From Parabacteroides massiliensis (GTDB taxonomy: Bacteria; Bacteroidota; Bacteroidia; Bacteroidales; Tannerellaceae): 64,000 nt of DNA. Of the stretch, positions 53,995-62,922 are shown piece by piece; within the stretch, counting starts at the first letter, position 1; every line of letters begins with the position of its first letter. The notes under the pieces are model-generated. The model was not told the origin of the DNA and ran no database searches. It saw only the letters and a list, made by a program, of their open reading frames with translations. The position numbers and the translations under genes are program-made. The stretch spans positions 1,697,198 to 1,761,197 of the forward strand of contig NZ_LT700191.1 of the NCBI RefSeq assembly GCF_900155425.1, written 5' to 3'.

Positions 53995-56400
53995 TTATTC
54001 ATTCCTAAGAATACGCATCGGTTTCAACCGGATCACGCGCCACACCTGGCGAAGCACTGTCAGGAAAGCGATACACATCAACAACACAAATGCCACCCCG
54101 TACACCCACCAAGGCAATACGATATGAAAAGCATAACTTTCCAGCCATCCGTTCATCAAAACCACGGAAACAGGTAACCCCAATATGGTAGCAAGCACCG
54201 TAAGAAATAACAATTCACGTGTCAAAATGATAAAAAGACTTGTTTTCCCTGCCCCCAATACTTTTCGTATCCCGACTTCCTTCACTCGTGCCAGCATGGA
54301 AAAAAGTGTCACGACCCATAGACCCAAACAGGCTACGAAGACAGCCAAGAGTGACGCACTGGCAAAAATCCAACCAAAATTGCGATCCGACTTATACAAG
54401 CTGTCGCTATAATCATCCAAATAGAAATAAGAAAAAAAGGCGGACGGAAAATAAGTCCGATACATCTGTTCCACTTCAGCCAACCGATCAGAATTGACCG
54501 AACCATCCATTTTGACGGATATGTAAGGAGTCGCAATAAACGGAACCTGCTCTTTCAGAAAAAAGAGGATCGGCTTGTACGGTTCTGCAAGCGACTGCTG
54601 GTGATAGTCTTTCACAACTCCGATCACTTCGAGCGGTTCTTCCAGAACCTCCATGGCCAATTGTTCTCCTAAAGCCTTTTCCGGAGAAGAATAACCGAGC
54701 TGACGTACCGCTTCTTCATTTAAGATGACTTTATTCCGCTCATTGCCGTATGTTTCCGAGAAAGTACGTCCGCAAAACATATCCGGCGAGTAAAGCGGCA
54801 GATAGTCATAATCGACAGCAAACATCTGTATCAGTTTTACTTCGGAAAGGTCACTGCCGTAAGGACGATTGGTGAAGTAGTTCGCCACCTCGACACCCGG
54901 CACAGCACCGGAGACAGAAACATGAACGATATAAGGTATCTGTTCCAATCGTTTCTTGAAACTCTCCATTTTGACAGACATACCTTCGGTAAAAGCCGGA
55001 TATTTCACCACCAGTATTCGGCTTGAAGAAACGGAAGAAGTTTCCTGTTGCATGTAATGAACCTGTCCGGTCACCACCAGCGTACCGGAAATCAAAACGA
55101 AAGAGGCGAGAAACTGGCCGACGATCAATACTTTCCGCATCCGGTTCCCTTTGTGGCTGTGCAACAACTTTCCCCGCATAATATCTGCCGGACGGATGCG
55201 TGTCAGCAGGAACGACGGATACAACCCGGTAAATAAAGTCCCCCCAATAAACACACTTGCCGCCATGACCCAGAATTCCGGAGAAAGGAATGCACCGGCA
55301 GCAAAATCCAGTTCCGCCCAACGGCGGGCAAAAGGCAATAACACTTCGACCCAACCGAGAGCCAAGATCAGAGCCGATAAGTTCAACAACCCGGCTTCTA
55401 ACAATCCTTGCAGGACCACCTGCCTGCGAGAAGCTCCGAATGCTTTGCGGATGCCGAATTCCCTGCCTCGTTCCAAATAGCGGGCAACCGTCAGGTTCAA
55501 TGCGTTCACCCAGCCGATCAACAAAAGAGCGATTGCCATCACGGAAAGGATTCGTATAGCCATACTGCTCCCTTTTCCCTCTTTTTCATAAGACTTGCGA
55601 GGAGTCAGATGAATATCATACAGATGGATCAATTCGACTTTCCAGTCCTTGTGCTTCAACGCCGTCGTCTTGTACTTCCCGGAGATGGCATGGAATGCCG
55701 TTTCGATATCGGCCGGTTTCTTTCCCGGTTCAAGCCGGATATATGTATAAACACCGTGAATATACCAAATGTCGCGCCTTGCCTCCGGAATAGTCGAAAA
55801 GGACAGCAGGAAGTCATAATGCAGATGCGAATTATAAGGCATATCGGCAATTACACCCGTCACTTCGAAATGCTGTTCGGACGAAGAAGTACGAAAAGCC
55901 AGCACTTTACCGATAGGTTCACCGTCGGCAAAATAACGGCGTGCGGCACTTTCGGTTATCACCATTGTATTCGGACGGATCAATTGTTCGCTTTTTCCCC
56001 CTTTGAGGATCGGAAAATTGAAGAGCTCGAAGAATGCCGGTTCGGTATAGCAATACTGCTCTTCTATGAACTGCCGGTCGCCAAACGTTACCTCTTGCCC
56101 GCGATCTTGTGCTGTCACACGTACATATTGTTCAATACCTGGAATCTCGCGAGACATGGCGGGGGCATGCCCGAAAGAAGTCGTCGCCCAATTGTCTGTC
56201 AAAGTTGCCCCTTCATAGAGGCGGCTCTCCACACGGTAGACACGGTCTCCGTTATGGAACGAATCGAAACTCAATTCAAACCATACATAGAGCATAATCA
56301 GCAAGGCTGCACCGATACATACGGAAAGACCGAACACATTCAGGACGGAAAGAGACTTTCGCGCCCGCTGGCTTTTGATTACCTGAGACCAATATTCCAT
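53995..56400 (-). CDS. ABC transporter permease, FtsX/MacB-like (first permease)
   Basis: An 801-residue permease with the same eight-helix doubled FtsX plan as the one at 50863: N-terminal helix (VLNVFGLSVCIGAALLIMLYVWF), periplasmic loop, three helices (from SVMAIALLLIGWVNALNLTVARYL), a fifth helix and three C-terminal helices. Coupling segments are RGREFGIRKAFGASRRQVV and ARVKEVGIRKVLGAGKTSL. The two permeases share length, topology and the DYHQQSL loop motif, and so arose by duplication. Its start codon overlaps the HlyD stop by one base. Confidence 0.9.
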   Translation of the reverse strand: MEYWSQVIKSQRARKSLSVLNVFGLSVCIGAALLIMLYVWFELSFDSFHNGDRVYRVESRLYEGATLTDNWATTSFGHAPAMSREIPGIEQYVRVTAQDRGQEVTFGDRQFIEEQYCYTEPAFFELFNFPILKGGKSEQLIRPNTMVITESAARRYFADGEPIGKVLAFRTSSSEQHFEVTGVIADMPYNSHLHYDFLLSFSTIPEARRDIWYIHGVYTYIRLEPGKKPADIETAFHAISGKYKTTALKHKDWKVELIHLYDIHLTPRKSYEKEGKGSSMAIRILSVMAIALLLIGWVNALNLTVARYLERGREFGIRKAFGASRRQVVLQGLLEAGLLNLSALILALGWVEVLLPFARRWAELDFAAGAFLSPEFWVMAASVFIGGTLFTGLYPSFLLTRIRPADIMRGKLLHSHKGNRMRKVLIVGQFLASFVLISGTLVVTGQVHYMQQETSSVSSSRILVVKYPAFTEGMSVKMESFKKRLEQIPYIVHVSVSGAVPGVEVANYFTNRPYGSDLSEVKLIQMFAVDYDYLPLYSPDMFCGRTFSETYGNERNKVILNEEAVRQLGYSSPEKALGEQLAMEVLEEPLEVIGVVKDYHQQSLAEPYKPILFFLKEQVPFIATPYISVKMDGSVNSDRLAEVEQMYRTYFPSAFFSYFYLDDYSDSLYKSDRNFGWIFASASLLAVFVACLGLWVVTLFSMLARVKEVGIRKVLGAGKTSLFIILTRELLFLTVLATILGLPVSVVLMNGWLESYAFHIVLPWWVYGVAFVLLMCIAFLTVLRQVWRVIRLKPMRILRNE

Positions 56401-57665
56401 CAGCGTAAAATTAATCGTTCATTTTCACCAAACAAGTCATATCCGGAAATAATCACTTTATCTCCCGGTTGCAGTCCTTCCACAATTTCGTAATATTGCG
56501 GGTTCTGGCGGCCAATACGAACAGGACGGCGGCGAGCAGTCCTCCCTTCTTCGTCCACGACATACATATACTCTCCGCCACTTGCCTGATAAAAGCTTCC
56601 ACGGGGAATGATCACTGTTTGAACGGGATCACCCAATTGCAGATTCAGGTGGTAGGTCTGTCCGGCACGGATATTTTCCGGTCGGGCGGAGATGAAATGC
56701 AGGTCGGTTCGAAACTGCCCTTCTCGCACTTCCGGGTAGACTTTCGTTACTTCCATATCGTATTTTTTTCCCTCCCGTTCAAAACTGGCGGGGAGATCGG
56801 ACATGACACGCTCCACGTAGTGTTCGTCGATCTTGGCTTCCACTTTCAGTTCGGGTGTGATTATCTGCCCGATGCGTTCACCCTGAGCGATGGACTGGCC
56901 TATCTGAGCTTCCAGATTTCCTAACTGGCCATTGACGGGAGTCTTCACTTTCAGGTTTTCCAGACGCTCACGGACCAAGGCGAGACTCTTCTTCATATTT
57001 CGGATATTCTCATCGAGACTCTGCAGTTGGCTGCTGCGAAACAGGTCGTCCTGCTTGATGCGTTCATCCACGACCGTAAGCTGTCCGAGGGCAGCCTCGT
57101 AATCTTCTTTAGCTTGCAGGAAATCTTCACGGGAAAGCAGCTCCTTTTTATAAAGGCGATCGTATTGCCGGAAACGGCGTTCCTTCTGTGTCAGTTCTTT
57201 GTTCAAGGCGATACGATCCTGTTTCAGCCTGAGATGTTCCTGTTCCATGCTGATACGGGTGTTGCGCAACTCGTTCTCCTGATAGGCCAGGTCAGCCTCG
57301 CTTTGCAGGATGCCGATGTTCAGGAGTGGGTTACTGAGACGGAGTATCACGTCGCCCGCCTTCACTTGTTCTCCTTCCTCGATCAGACGTTCTTCAACAC
57401 GGCCGCCTTCGATGGCATCGAGATAGATGATACGGTCCGGCAATACCTGCCCGATGACACGGATATAGTCGTTAAACTCTCCTTTTTGCACGGTGGCGAT
57501 CGTAATCCGCTCTTTCTCCACCTTCATGGAAGAGGAGGTGTCGCGAAAAATGAACCAGAGCAAGCAAAACAGTATGGCGACTCCTCCTGCTACGGTATAG
57601 ATGTGTTTCTTCTGAAATCGAGACTTCCGCTCAATGCGGGTGTCCATGTTGTTATTCATCATCAT
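56400..57665 (-). CDS. Periplasmic adaptor (HlyD/MacA-like membrane fusion protein)
   Basis: A 421-residue adaptor. A cytosolic basic head is followed by one membrane helix (residues 21-41). The biotinyl-lipoyl-like halves are VEERLIEEGEQVKAGDVILRLSNP (about residues 89-112) and LENLKVKTPVNGQLGNLEAQIGQSIAQGERIG; between them is a long coiled-coil hairpin (about residues 115-240). The barrel domain follows. It bridges the inner-membrane permeases to TolC. It begins 17 bases after the TolC gene. Three Met codons in a row make the exact start uncertain. Confidence 0.91.
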   Translation of the reverse strand: MMMNNNMDTRIERKSRFQKKHIYTVAGGVAILFCLLWFIFRDTSSSMKVEKERITIATVQKGEFNDYIRVIGQVLPDRIIYLDAIEGGRVEERLIEEGEQVKAGDVILRLSNPLLNIGILQSEADLAYQENELRNTRISMEQEHLRLKQDRIALNKELTQKERRFRQYDRLYKKELLSREDFLQAKEDYEAALGQLTVVDERIKQDDLFRSSQLQSLDENIRNMKKSLALVRERLENLKVKTPVNGQLGNLEAQIGQSIAQGERIGQIITPELKVEAKIDEHYVERVMSDLPASFEREGKKYDMEVTKVYPEVREGQFRTDLHFISARPENIRAGQTYHLNLQLGDPVQTVIIPRGSFYQASGGEYMYVVDEEGRTARRRPVRIGRQNPQYYEIVEGLQPGDKVIISGYDLFGENERLILR

Positions 57666-57682
57666 TTATTATATTTTATCTG

Positions 57683-59056
57683 TTACTTGCGGGTCGATTC
57701 AGAGGTAACGAACGATCCGGTTCTATAAAACTCCACTAATTTCTTTTTCAACTCATACTGCAACCGGGTACGACTCAATTCTGCCTTAGCCATGATATAA
57801 AGATTCCGCTTCTCCATCAGCTCGAAGACAGAAATCATTCCTTCTTCCCATTTCTCCTCGCTCTCTCTCAGTGTGATGGATGAAGAACGAAGTTGTTCGA
57901 GCGCCTGCCTATGTTCCTCTATGGATGCCCGAAGTGACAGGCATGCATCGTCTATCTCTTTATAGAGGCCGATACGTTGTTGTTCGTTCTCGTTTTGTAT
58001 CTGGCGTAGGCGGAAACGCTCTTTTCTGACACCGGTCAGGCGGGAAAATCCACTGAACAAGGGCAGCGAAACACTCACACCGATATATTTATTCATATTA
58101 TTTTTCAACTGCTCCTTGATCGGGACGATTCCGCCCGACTCATTCCTTTCCGTGTCGTAGTAACCGGAATAGAGGCTGAACTCCGCCTTGACGGAGGGAG
58201 AGAAAGCACCGGACGCTATCGCCAACGACTTGCGGGAAGCCCTTTCCCTCAACTCCATAGCCCGGAATTCCGGCAGTGAAGTCTCGGAGGCGGCATAGAG
58301 TTCGTTGGAATCGGGAGCAGGTAATGCGGGAAGCTCATTCTCCTTATCGGGGAGGATTGCCAATGTATCGGCATTCCGCATATTCAATAGTTCCTTCAAG
58401 GCAAGCAACGAGAAGCGGCAACTGTTAGCCTTCACTGTCTCCTGGTAAACATCGGATTGCAGGCGTGCTTTTACTTCCTGCAAATCAGAAGGGGAACGCA
58501 TGCCCAGTTCTACATATTCGAGCATCTGTCCATGATAGCGTTCGCTCAGCTTCCGCTGCTCGACGGCAAGCCGATACATCTTCTCGTCGAAGCGGAGCCG
58601 AAAGAAAGCATCCATCACCTCAAATGCAATCCGGTTCTCTTCGATCTTCTCCGTAAGGCCACTGAGTTGCCTGTTCAGTTTGCGGAATTGCAAACGGTTG
58701 ACGCGTGTAAACCCGTCGAACACAGGAAGCGAAACATTCAATCCCACCGTACTTTCCAGAAAGGAAGAGGAAGTATAGAGATTTGTCTTCGGGTCCACCG
58801 AACGTCCCAAACGTTTTCCCAACGCACCGGTAGTACTCACCGAGGGAAGGAAATCGCCATAAGCGGCAGTCAGATCTTCTCCGGCAATCCGCGTATCCAG
58901 GCGGCTGTTCCGTATCCGGTAGTTCTGCTCGACGGCGTAGCGCATGCAATCGTCCACCGTCCAACCGGATTGTGCCTGCAAGTTTCCCGATGAAATCAGG
59001 AAGACGAGAAGGAAAAGAGAGAAACCTCGTTTAATCGTTATTTGTGCATTCATCAT
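57683..59056 (-). CDS. TolC-family outer-membrane efflux protein
   Basis: A 457-residue outer-membrane factor: signal peptide (residues 1-28), WTVDDCMRYAVEQNYRIRNSRLDTRIAGEDLTAAYGDFLPSVS, the repeated half beginning again near residue 270 (SNELYAASETSLPEFRAMELRERASRKSLAIASGAFSPSVKAEFSLYSG), and VSLPLFSGFSRLTGVRKERFRL. Two copies of the strand-helix unit give the TolC trimer channel. It is the first gene of the export operon and lies directly behind a sigma-54 promoter whose predicted start point is within one or two bases of the ATG. Confidence 0.92.
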   Translation of the reverse strand: MMNAQITIKRGFSLFLLVFLISSGNLQAQSGWTVDDCMRYAVEQNYRIRNSRLDTRIAGEDLTAAYGDFLPSVSTTGALGKRLGRSVDPKTNLYTSSSFLESTVGLNVSLPVFDGFTRVNRLQFRKLNRQLSGLTEKIEENRIAFEVMDAFFRLRFDEKMYRLAVEQRKLSERYHGQMLEYVELGMRSPSDLQEVKARLQSDVYQETVKANSCRFSLLALKELLNMRNADTLAILPDKENELPALPAPDSNELYAASETSLPEFRAMELRERASRKSLAIASGAFSPSVKAEFSLYSGYYDTERNESGGIVPIKEQLKNNMNKYIGVSVSLPLFSGFSRLTGVRKERFRLRQIQNENEQQRIGLYKEIDDACLSLRASIEEHRQALEQLRSSSITLRESEEKWEEGMISVFELMEKRNLYIMAKAELSRTRLQYELKKKLVEFYRTGSFVTSESTRK

Positions 59057-59067
59057 GCCAGAAAGGA

Positions 59068-59083
59068 AGCAAATGGCGTGCCA
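59068..59083 (-). promoter_or_regulatory. Sigma-54 (-24/-12) promoter of the exporter operon
   Basis: On the minus strand TGGCAC-GCCAT-TTGCT matches the sigma-54 consensus TGGCAC-N5-TTGCW; GG and GC are exactly ten bases apart. The predicted transcription start is near 59057, at the TolC start codon, so the mRNA would be nearly leaderless. No competing TAnnTTTG box is visible here. Confidence 0.75.
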
Positions 59084-59132
59084 GAAATGTAATGTTCAGA
59101 TTATCAGGCGTAATTAAAGAAGTTCCCTTGGC

Positions 59133-59175
59133 GATCGTCCAATTTTTTGACGCCCGACCGTCCAACTATTTGACA
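59133..59175. promoter_or_regulatory. Two dyads, candidate enhancer-binding-protein sites
   Basis: CGATCGTCCAATTTTTTGAC (59133-59152) and CGACCGTCCAACTATTTGAC (59156-59175) match at 17 of 20 positions, with a period of 23. Each contains the dyad GTCCAA-N3-TTTGAC. They lie about 75-120 bases upstream of the predicted sigma-54 start, the usual distance for activator sites. Confidence 0.7.
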
Positions 59176-59294
59176 CTGGCTCTTACCCCGTTTCCCGCAA
59201 GCGAAGGATTTAATTGAAAATAGAGAATCCTGAATTGTTTTTCTTTCGTACCTTAGTCCCCGAAGACAGAGTTTCCAACATTATCAGTATCAAA

Positions 59295-60062
59295 ATGATT
59301 TATCTGAAGCAAATCAAACTAATCAATCCGGACGAAGTATCAGGACCGGTAGAAGACTTGAAATATCCGTACAAGGCGGCAGCCGTGCGCTATATGGATG
59401 AACTTGTGTTCACGAAGCCCGTCACGTTCCTGGTGGGAGAAAACGGAATCGGTAAGTCGACCCTATTAGAGGCCGTCATGTATAAATACGAGAGGCGTGA
59501 TGAAGATTTGCAAGGTATGCTGAATGATGGAGACGAGAGTCACAAAGTACTCGCCAATGTCTTGCCCGGCCAGATTCGCTTAGTGGAGGTGCGCAAGCCG
59601 GACGATCATTTCTTTTTCCGTGCCGAATCCTTTTTTGATCACGCCCGCGAGATCGATGCCCAGTCGATGCGCGACATCCTCAAATATGGGCGCGACTATT
59701 CTATGGGGCGCTACGGAGGACGACGCCTGCTGGAACAGTCGCACGGTGAAAGTTTCCTCAGCACGTTCCTCAACTATGGAGAGCGGAACATGCTTTATAT
59801 TCTCGACGAGCCGGAAGCAGCCCTTTCCCCCCAACGCCAACTGTCGCTGCTCGTACGGATAAAAGAGTTGGCAGATCAAGGATGCCAACTTATCATTTCC
59901 ACTCATTCGCCGATACTGATGGCTTATCCGGGAGCAGACATCTACAACATAGACGAAAACGGTGCCCGTCTGACTCCTTTTGAGGAGACAGAACATTACC
60001 AACTGACGAAATATTTCCTGACGCACACGGAGCAGATGCTCCGTGAACTGGGAATCGTCTAA
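59295..60062 (+). CDS. AAA/ABC-type ATPase, stand-alone
   Basis: A 255-residue ATPase of the SMC/ABC type. The nucleotide-binding parts are complete: Walker A GENGIGKST (residues 48-56), Walker B MLYILDEPEAALSP and a His in IISTHSPILMAYPGADIY. Between them is an insert RDYSMGRYGGRRLLEQSHGESFL, where the QSHGES stretch stands in place of the LSGGQ motif. Such small cytosolic ATPases (YhaN/RloC-like) have unclear functions. I start it at the ATG at 59295; an in-frame TTG at 59214 gives a poor N-terminus. It converges with the flavin reductase gene, seven bases away. Confidence 0.85.
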   Translation: MIYLKQIKLINPDEVSGPVEDLKYPYKAAAVRYMDELVFTKPVTFLVGENGIGKSTLLEAVMYKYERRDEDLQGMLNDGDESHKVLANVLPGQIRLVEVRKPDDHFFFRAESFFDHAREIDAQSMRDILKYGRDYSMGRYGGRRLLEQSHGESFLSTFLNYGERNMLYILDEPEAALSPQRQLSLLVRIKELADQGCQLIISTHSPILMAYPGADIYNIDENGARLTPFEETEHYQLTKYFLTHTEQMLRELGIV

Positions 60063-60069
60063 GCCAGGC

Positions 60070-60573
60070 TCAGGACCAGGCATTCACGATTTCTGCTACA
60101 TAGACGTTGTGCGGGTTTCCGGATGTTGCGTTGTACCACTTATCGTATAAGGCGGAATCGACAAAATGATCCTTGTCAATCTTTGTCACGTAAAGGGTCT
60201 TACATTCGAGCGTCAGGCGCGATTCCTTGAAACAAGGGTTACCCAGATCGGTAAAACAAGGCGTCAAACCCGTTGCAGCAACCTTGTCGATATCCCGTCC
60301 CGACTTCGAACCGCAAATCTTGTGGGCGGCCTTATGCTCTTCTCCTAAGAAAGAAAGTGTGAAAAAGCCCTTTGCATCGACAAACTCGCGGGTATAACGT
60401 TCCGGACGAATAAAAACAAACACTACCGGCTTGTTCCACAGGAAACCTACGCCTCCCCAACTTGCCGTCATCATGTTGAACTTATCCTTGTCGCCGGCGC
60501 TTACCAGCATCCACTCTTTTCCGATTATCTCTATGAAATTGTCTTTGATCAGACTCGGTTCTATTGCCTTCAT
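60070..60573 (-). CDS. Flavin reductase-family FMN-binding protein
   Basis: A 167-residue split-barrel protein of the flavin reductase (DIM6/NTAB) family. The pattern EWMLVSAGDKDKFNMMTASWGGVGFLWNKPVVFVFIRPERYTREFVDAKGFFTLSF is diagnostic, with the GHGG-like FMN loop of other members replaced. Family members use NAD(P)H to reduce free or bound FMN. The start is the ATG at 60573; an in-frame upstream extension has no conserved content. The first 60 bases upstream are AT-rich. Confidence 0.88.
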   Translation of the reverse strand: MKAIEPSLIKDNFIEIIGKEWMLVSAGDKDKFNMMTASWGGVGFLWNKPVVFVFIRPERYTREFVDAKGFFTLSFLGEEHKAAHKICGSKSGRDIDKVAATGLTPCFTDLGNPCFKESRLTLECKTLYVTKIDKDHFVDSALYDKWYNATSGNPHNVYVAEIVNAWS

Positions 60574-60949
60574 AATATTATATCTTATTTTATAACCTCC
60601 CAAAGATACGGAAATATTCATTTACGTATGTGCTGAACTTAAATATCTCTTTGTGGTATGCCGGCTGACGTCTGCAAAGAAGGTCCATGCATATCCGGGA
60701 TGATGAAGGAACATGTTTTTAAGATTATCAAAATGTCACTACTACCCCCTCTAAATCGGATTAGTACCCCATGTTTTTGGAATTACACTAACGGGTAATA
60801 TTTTTTAACCTTTCATAAAGTACAGATTTATCCGGATAGAGATAATAAAATGACATTTGCCCAAACTCTCTTAATTGAAAAGTCGGGTGTCCGATAAAGA
60901 CAAGTTGTCGGAATTGAAAAGGGAAGAGGAGAGTATAGGCTAACGTCTC
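60574..60949. promoter_or_regulatory. Intergenic region with direct repeat ACTACCCC/AGTACCCC
   Basis: About 375 bases between two minus-strand genes without a convincing frame. Its one clear element is a direct repeat, ACTACCCC (60741-60748) and AGTACCCC (60763-60770), with a period of 22. That is two helical turns, fitting a tandem regulator site. The flanks are AT-rich. I found no promoter box of confidence and no hairpin with a T-run. Confidence 0.4.
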
Positions 60950-62176
60950 TTATTGATAGATCAGGCTGAACAGACGTTCCGGCGCAAAAACCTCGTTAGC
61001 GACTTCCTGTATCTCTTCGGCAGTCAGTTTTTCCAACTTGGCAAAAACTTCCGGCAGGGTGTCGTAGCGGTTATAATGGAGGAAACTCTTACCCAAGCCC
61101 AGAAACAGACCTTCCCGGTTATCGCCTGAGACACCTAATTGCCCGATCACTTGTTTTTTGGCTGCTGCCAATTGGGTTGCGGTCAACTTCACATCGCGCA
61201 GCTTGGCCAGTTCCTTATGAACGAGCTTGATCGCTTTCTCTTTGTTTTTCGGATCGGTTCCGAAATAGATGCTCGCCAGCCCTGTATCAGTATAAGAAGT
61301 CACGTTCGATTCGACGTTATAGACAAGTCCGTTCTTCTCCCGGAGAGAGACGTTCAAACGGTTGTTCATCCCCGGACCTCCCAAAAGGTTGTTCAGCAAG
61401 AACAGAGGCAGGCGTTTCTCATCGTGCATGCTGTATGCCCGTCCTCCGATCAGCACATGTGCCTGATGGGTATCTTTGTGTATTTGGCGGCTGGAGGGGA
61501 GTATCTTACCTGGGGCTGTCCGGTTACGTGCCGCCATCGGAAAAGCAATATCAGACAGGGTGCTTTCCGCCATCTGTACGATCTTCTTGAACGGGATACG
61601 GCCCATCGAGAAGAACACCATGTTTTCGGGAGCATAGAAACGCCTCATAAACGATTTGCCAGACTCGCTTCCAAAACTGAGCAACGATTGCTCGTCTCCC
61701 AAGATATTATGCCCCAATGCATGGCCCTCGAACAGCAGATTCTCGAATTCATCGAAAATCAGTTCCGATGGACTGTCTTCGTATGAATTGATTTCGTCCA
61801 GGATCACGTCCACCTCTTTCTCTATCTCCTGTTCCGGAAACTGCGAATGGAACACCAGGTCGGCCAGCAGTTCGAAAGCCCGCCGGAAATGTTCCTCCAT
61901 AAAAATGGAATAAACGAAAGTCTCCTCTTTTGTGGTATAGGCGTTCAGTTCTCCTCCCACATTCTCCATCCGGTTCAGGATATGCCAGGACTTACGCTTT
62001 TCCGTTCCTTTAAATATCATGTGTTCGACAAAGTGAGCCAATCCGAATTCGTCCGCCTCCTCATCCCGTGTCCCCGCATTTACGGCAAACCCGCAATACG
62101 ATACCGGAGACGCAGCAGGAAGATGTACGATACGCAAACCATTCGGCAAAATATGTGAGAAATAATCTTTTTCCAT
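60950..62176 (-). CDS. M16-family zinc metallopeptidase
   Basis: A 408-residue peptidase of the M16 (processing peptidase/pitrilysin) family with the inverted zinc motif HFVEH (H48, E51, H52) in GLAHFVEHMIFKGT. The third ligand is probably the Glu in EVDVILDEINSYEDSP. Later motifs are HVLIGGRAYSMHD, LLGGPGMNNRLNVSLREKNGLVYNVES and QVIGQLGVSGDNREG. The start MEKDYFSHILPNGLRIV fits the family; an upstream in-frame extension overlaps the promoter (TACTTTTG, plus-strand 62197-62204) and is rejected. The protein probably acts in the cytosol or periplasm; no signal peptide is seen. Confidence 0.93.
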   Translation of the reverse strand: MEKDYFSHILPNGLRIVHLPAASPVSYCGFAVNAGTRDEEADEFGLAHFVEHMIFKGTEKRKSWHILNRMENVGGELNAYTTKEETFVYSIFMEEHFRRAFELLADLVFHSQFPEQEIEKEVDVILDEINSYEDSPSELIFDEFENLLFEGHALGHNILGDEQSLLSFGSESGKSFMRRFYAPENMVFFSMGRIPFKKIVQMAESTLSDIAFPMAARNRTAPGKILPSSRQIHKDTHQAHVLIGGRAYSMHDEKRLPLFLLNNLLGGPGMNNRLNVSLREKNGLVYNVESNVTSYTDTGLASIYFGTDPKNKEKAIKLVHKELAKLRDVKLTATQLAAAKKQVIGQLGVSGDNREGLFLGLGKSFLHYNRYDTLPEVFAKLEKLTAEEIQEVANEVFAPERLFSLIYQ

Positions 62177-62196
62177 TATCGATTCATTAGAGGGCA

Positions 62197-62255
62197 CAAA
62201 AGTACAAAAATATATGCCTCCGGCTGTGCAGGTATCATTAAAATAGATACATTTG
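62197..62255. promoter_or_regulatory. Divergent -7 boxes, M16 peptidase (-) and SIS gene (+)
   Basis: The minus-strand box TACTTTTG (complement of 62197-62204) is 20 bases before the peptidase ATG. The plus-strand box TACATTTG (62248-62255) is 44 bases before the SIS-domain gene. Both fit TAnnTTTG. Confidence 0.55.
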
Positions 62256-62299
62256 TACTTTGTTAAATTCATAACATATATAGAATCATTTTAGAAGCT

Positions 62300-62917
62300 A
62301 TGATAAACGAAGCAATCTCGTCTATTCTGCAACAAGAAGCTGAAGCTGTACGCAATATCCCGATAACCAGCGGTTATGAAGAGGCAGTGACACTCATTGT
62401 GAAACATGTGCATGAACTCGGTGGAAACCTGATCACCAGCGGTATGGGAAAAGCAGGGCAGATCGCCATGAACATCGCGACCACTTTCTGCTCGACCGGT
62501 ACGCCCGCCTACTTCCTGCATCCCAGTGAAGCACAACATGGCGACCTCGGTATCGTCCGCAAGAACGATGTCATGTTGCTCATCTCCAATTCCGGCAAGA
62601 CACGCGAACTGCTTGAACTGGTGGAGTTGACACGTGGTCTTGTGCCGGAGATGCAGTTTATCGTGATCACCGGTAATCCGGACAGCCCGCTGGCAGGCGA
62701 AGCGACGATTTGCCTGCCGACCGGTGCGCCGAAAGAAGTGTGCCCCTTAGGACTCACCCCCACCACATCGACCACAGTCATGACGGTAATAGGCGACCTG
62801 CTGGTAGTCGGTACCATGAAGCGTATAAATTTCGGCTATCCCGATTATGCCAAACGGCATCATGGCGGTTACCTGGGTTCGAAAAGTCGCGAACAGTGTA
62901 AAAACGAAAACAGATAA
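62300..62917 (+). CDS. SIS-domain sugar phosphate isomerase, KdsD/KpsF-like without CBS domains
   Basis: A 205-residue protein consisting of the SIS domain only. SGMGKAGQIAMNIATTFCSTGTPAYFLHPSEAQHGDLGI and MLLISNSGKTRELLELV match D-arabinose-5-phosphate isomerase, which converts ribulose 5-phosphate to arabinose 5-phosphate for Kdo synthesis. LGLTPTTSTTVMTVIGDLL is also conserved. The two C-terminal CBS domains of the E. coli enzyme are absent. It is followed five bases on by a PfkB-type sugar kinase. An alternative is an isomerase for another sugar phosphate. Confidence 0.88.
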   Translation: MINEAISSILQQEAEAVRNIPITSGYEEAVTLIVKHVHELGGNLITSGMGKAGQIAMNIATTFCSTGTPAYFLHPSEAQHGDLGIVRKNDVMLLISNSGKTRELLELVELTRGLVPEMQFIVITGNPDSPLAGEATICLPTGAPKEVCPLGLTPTTSTTVMTVIGDLLVVGTMKRINFGYPDYAKRHHGGYLGSKSREQCKNENR

Positions 62918-62922
62918 GCAGC

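Noticed and set aside
55408-56493. A 361-codon plus-strand frame opposite the first permease and the adaptor gene
   Set aside because: It is antisense to two recognised transporter genes and has no family pattern.
60661-60720. Possible second sigma-54 promoter upstream of the flavin reductase gene (minus strand TGGACC...TTGCA)
   Set aside because: GG and GC are nine bases apart instead of ten and the -24 part departs from TGGCAC.
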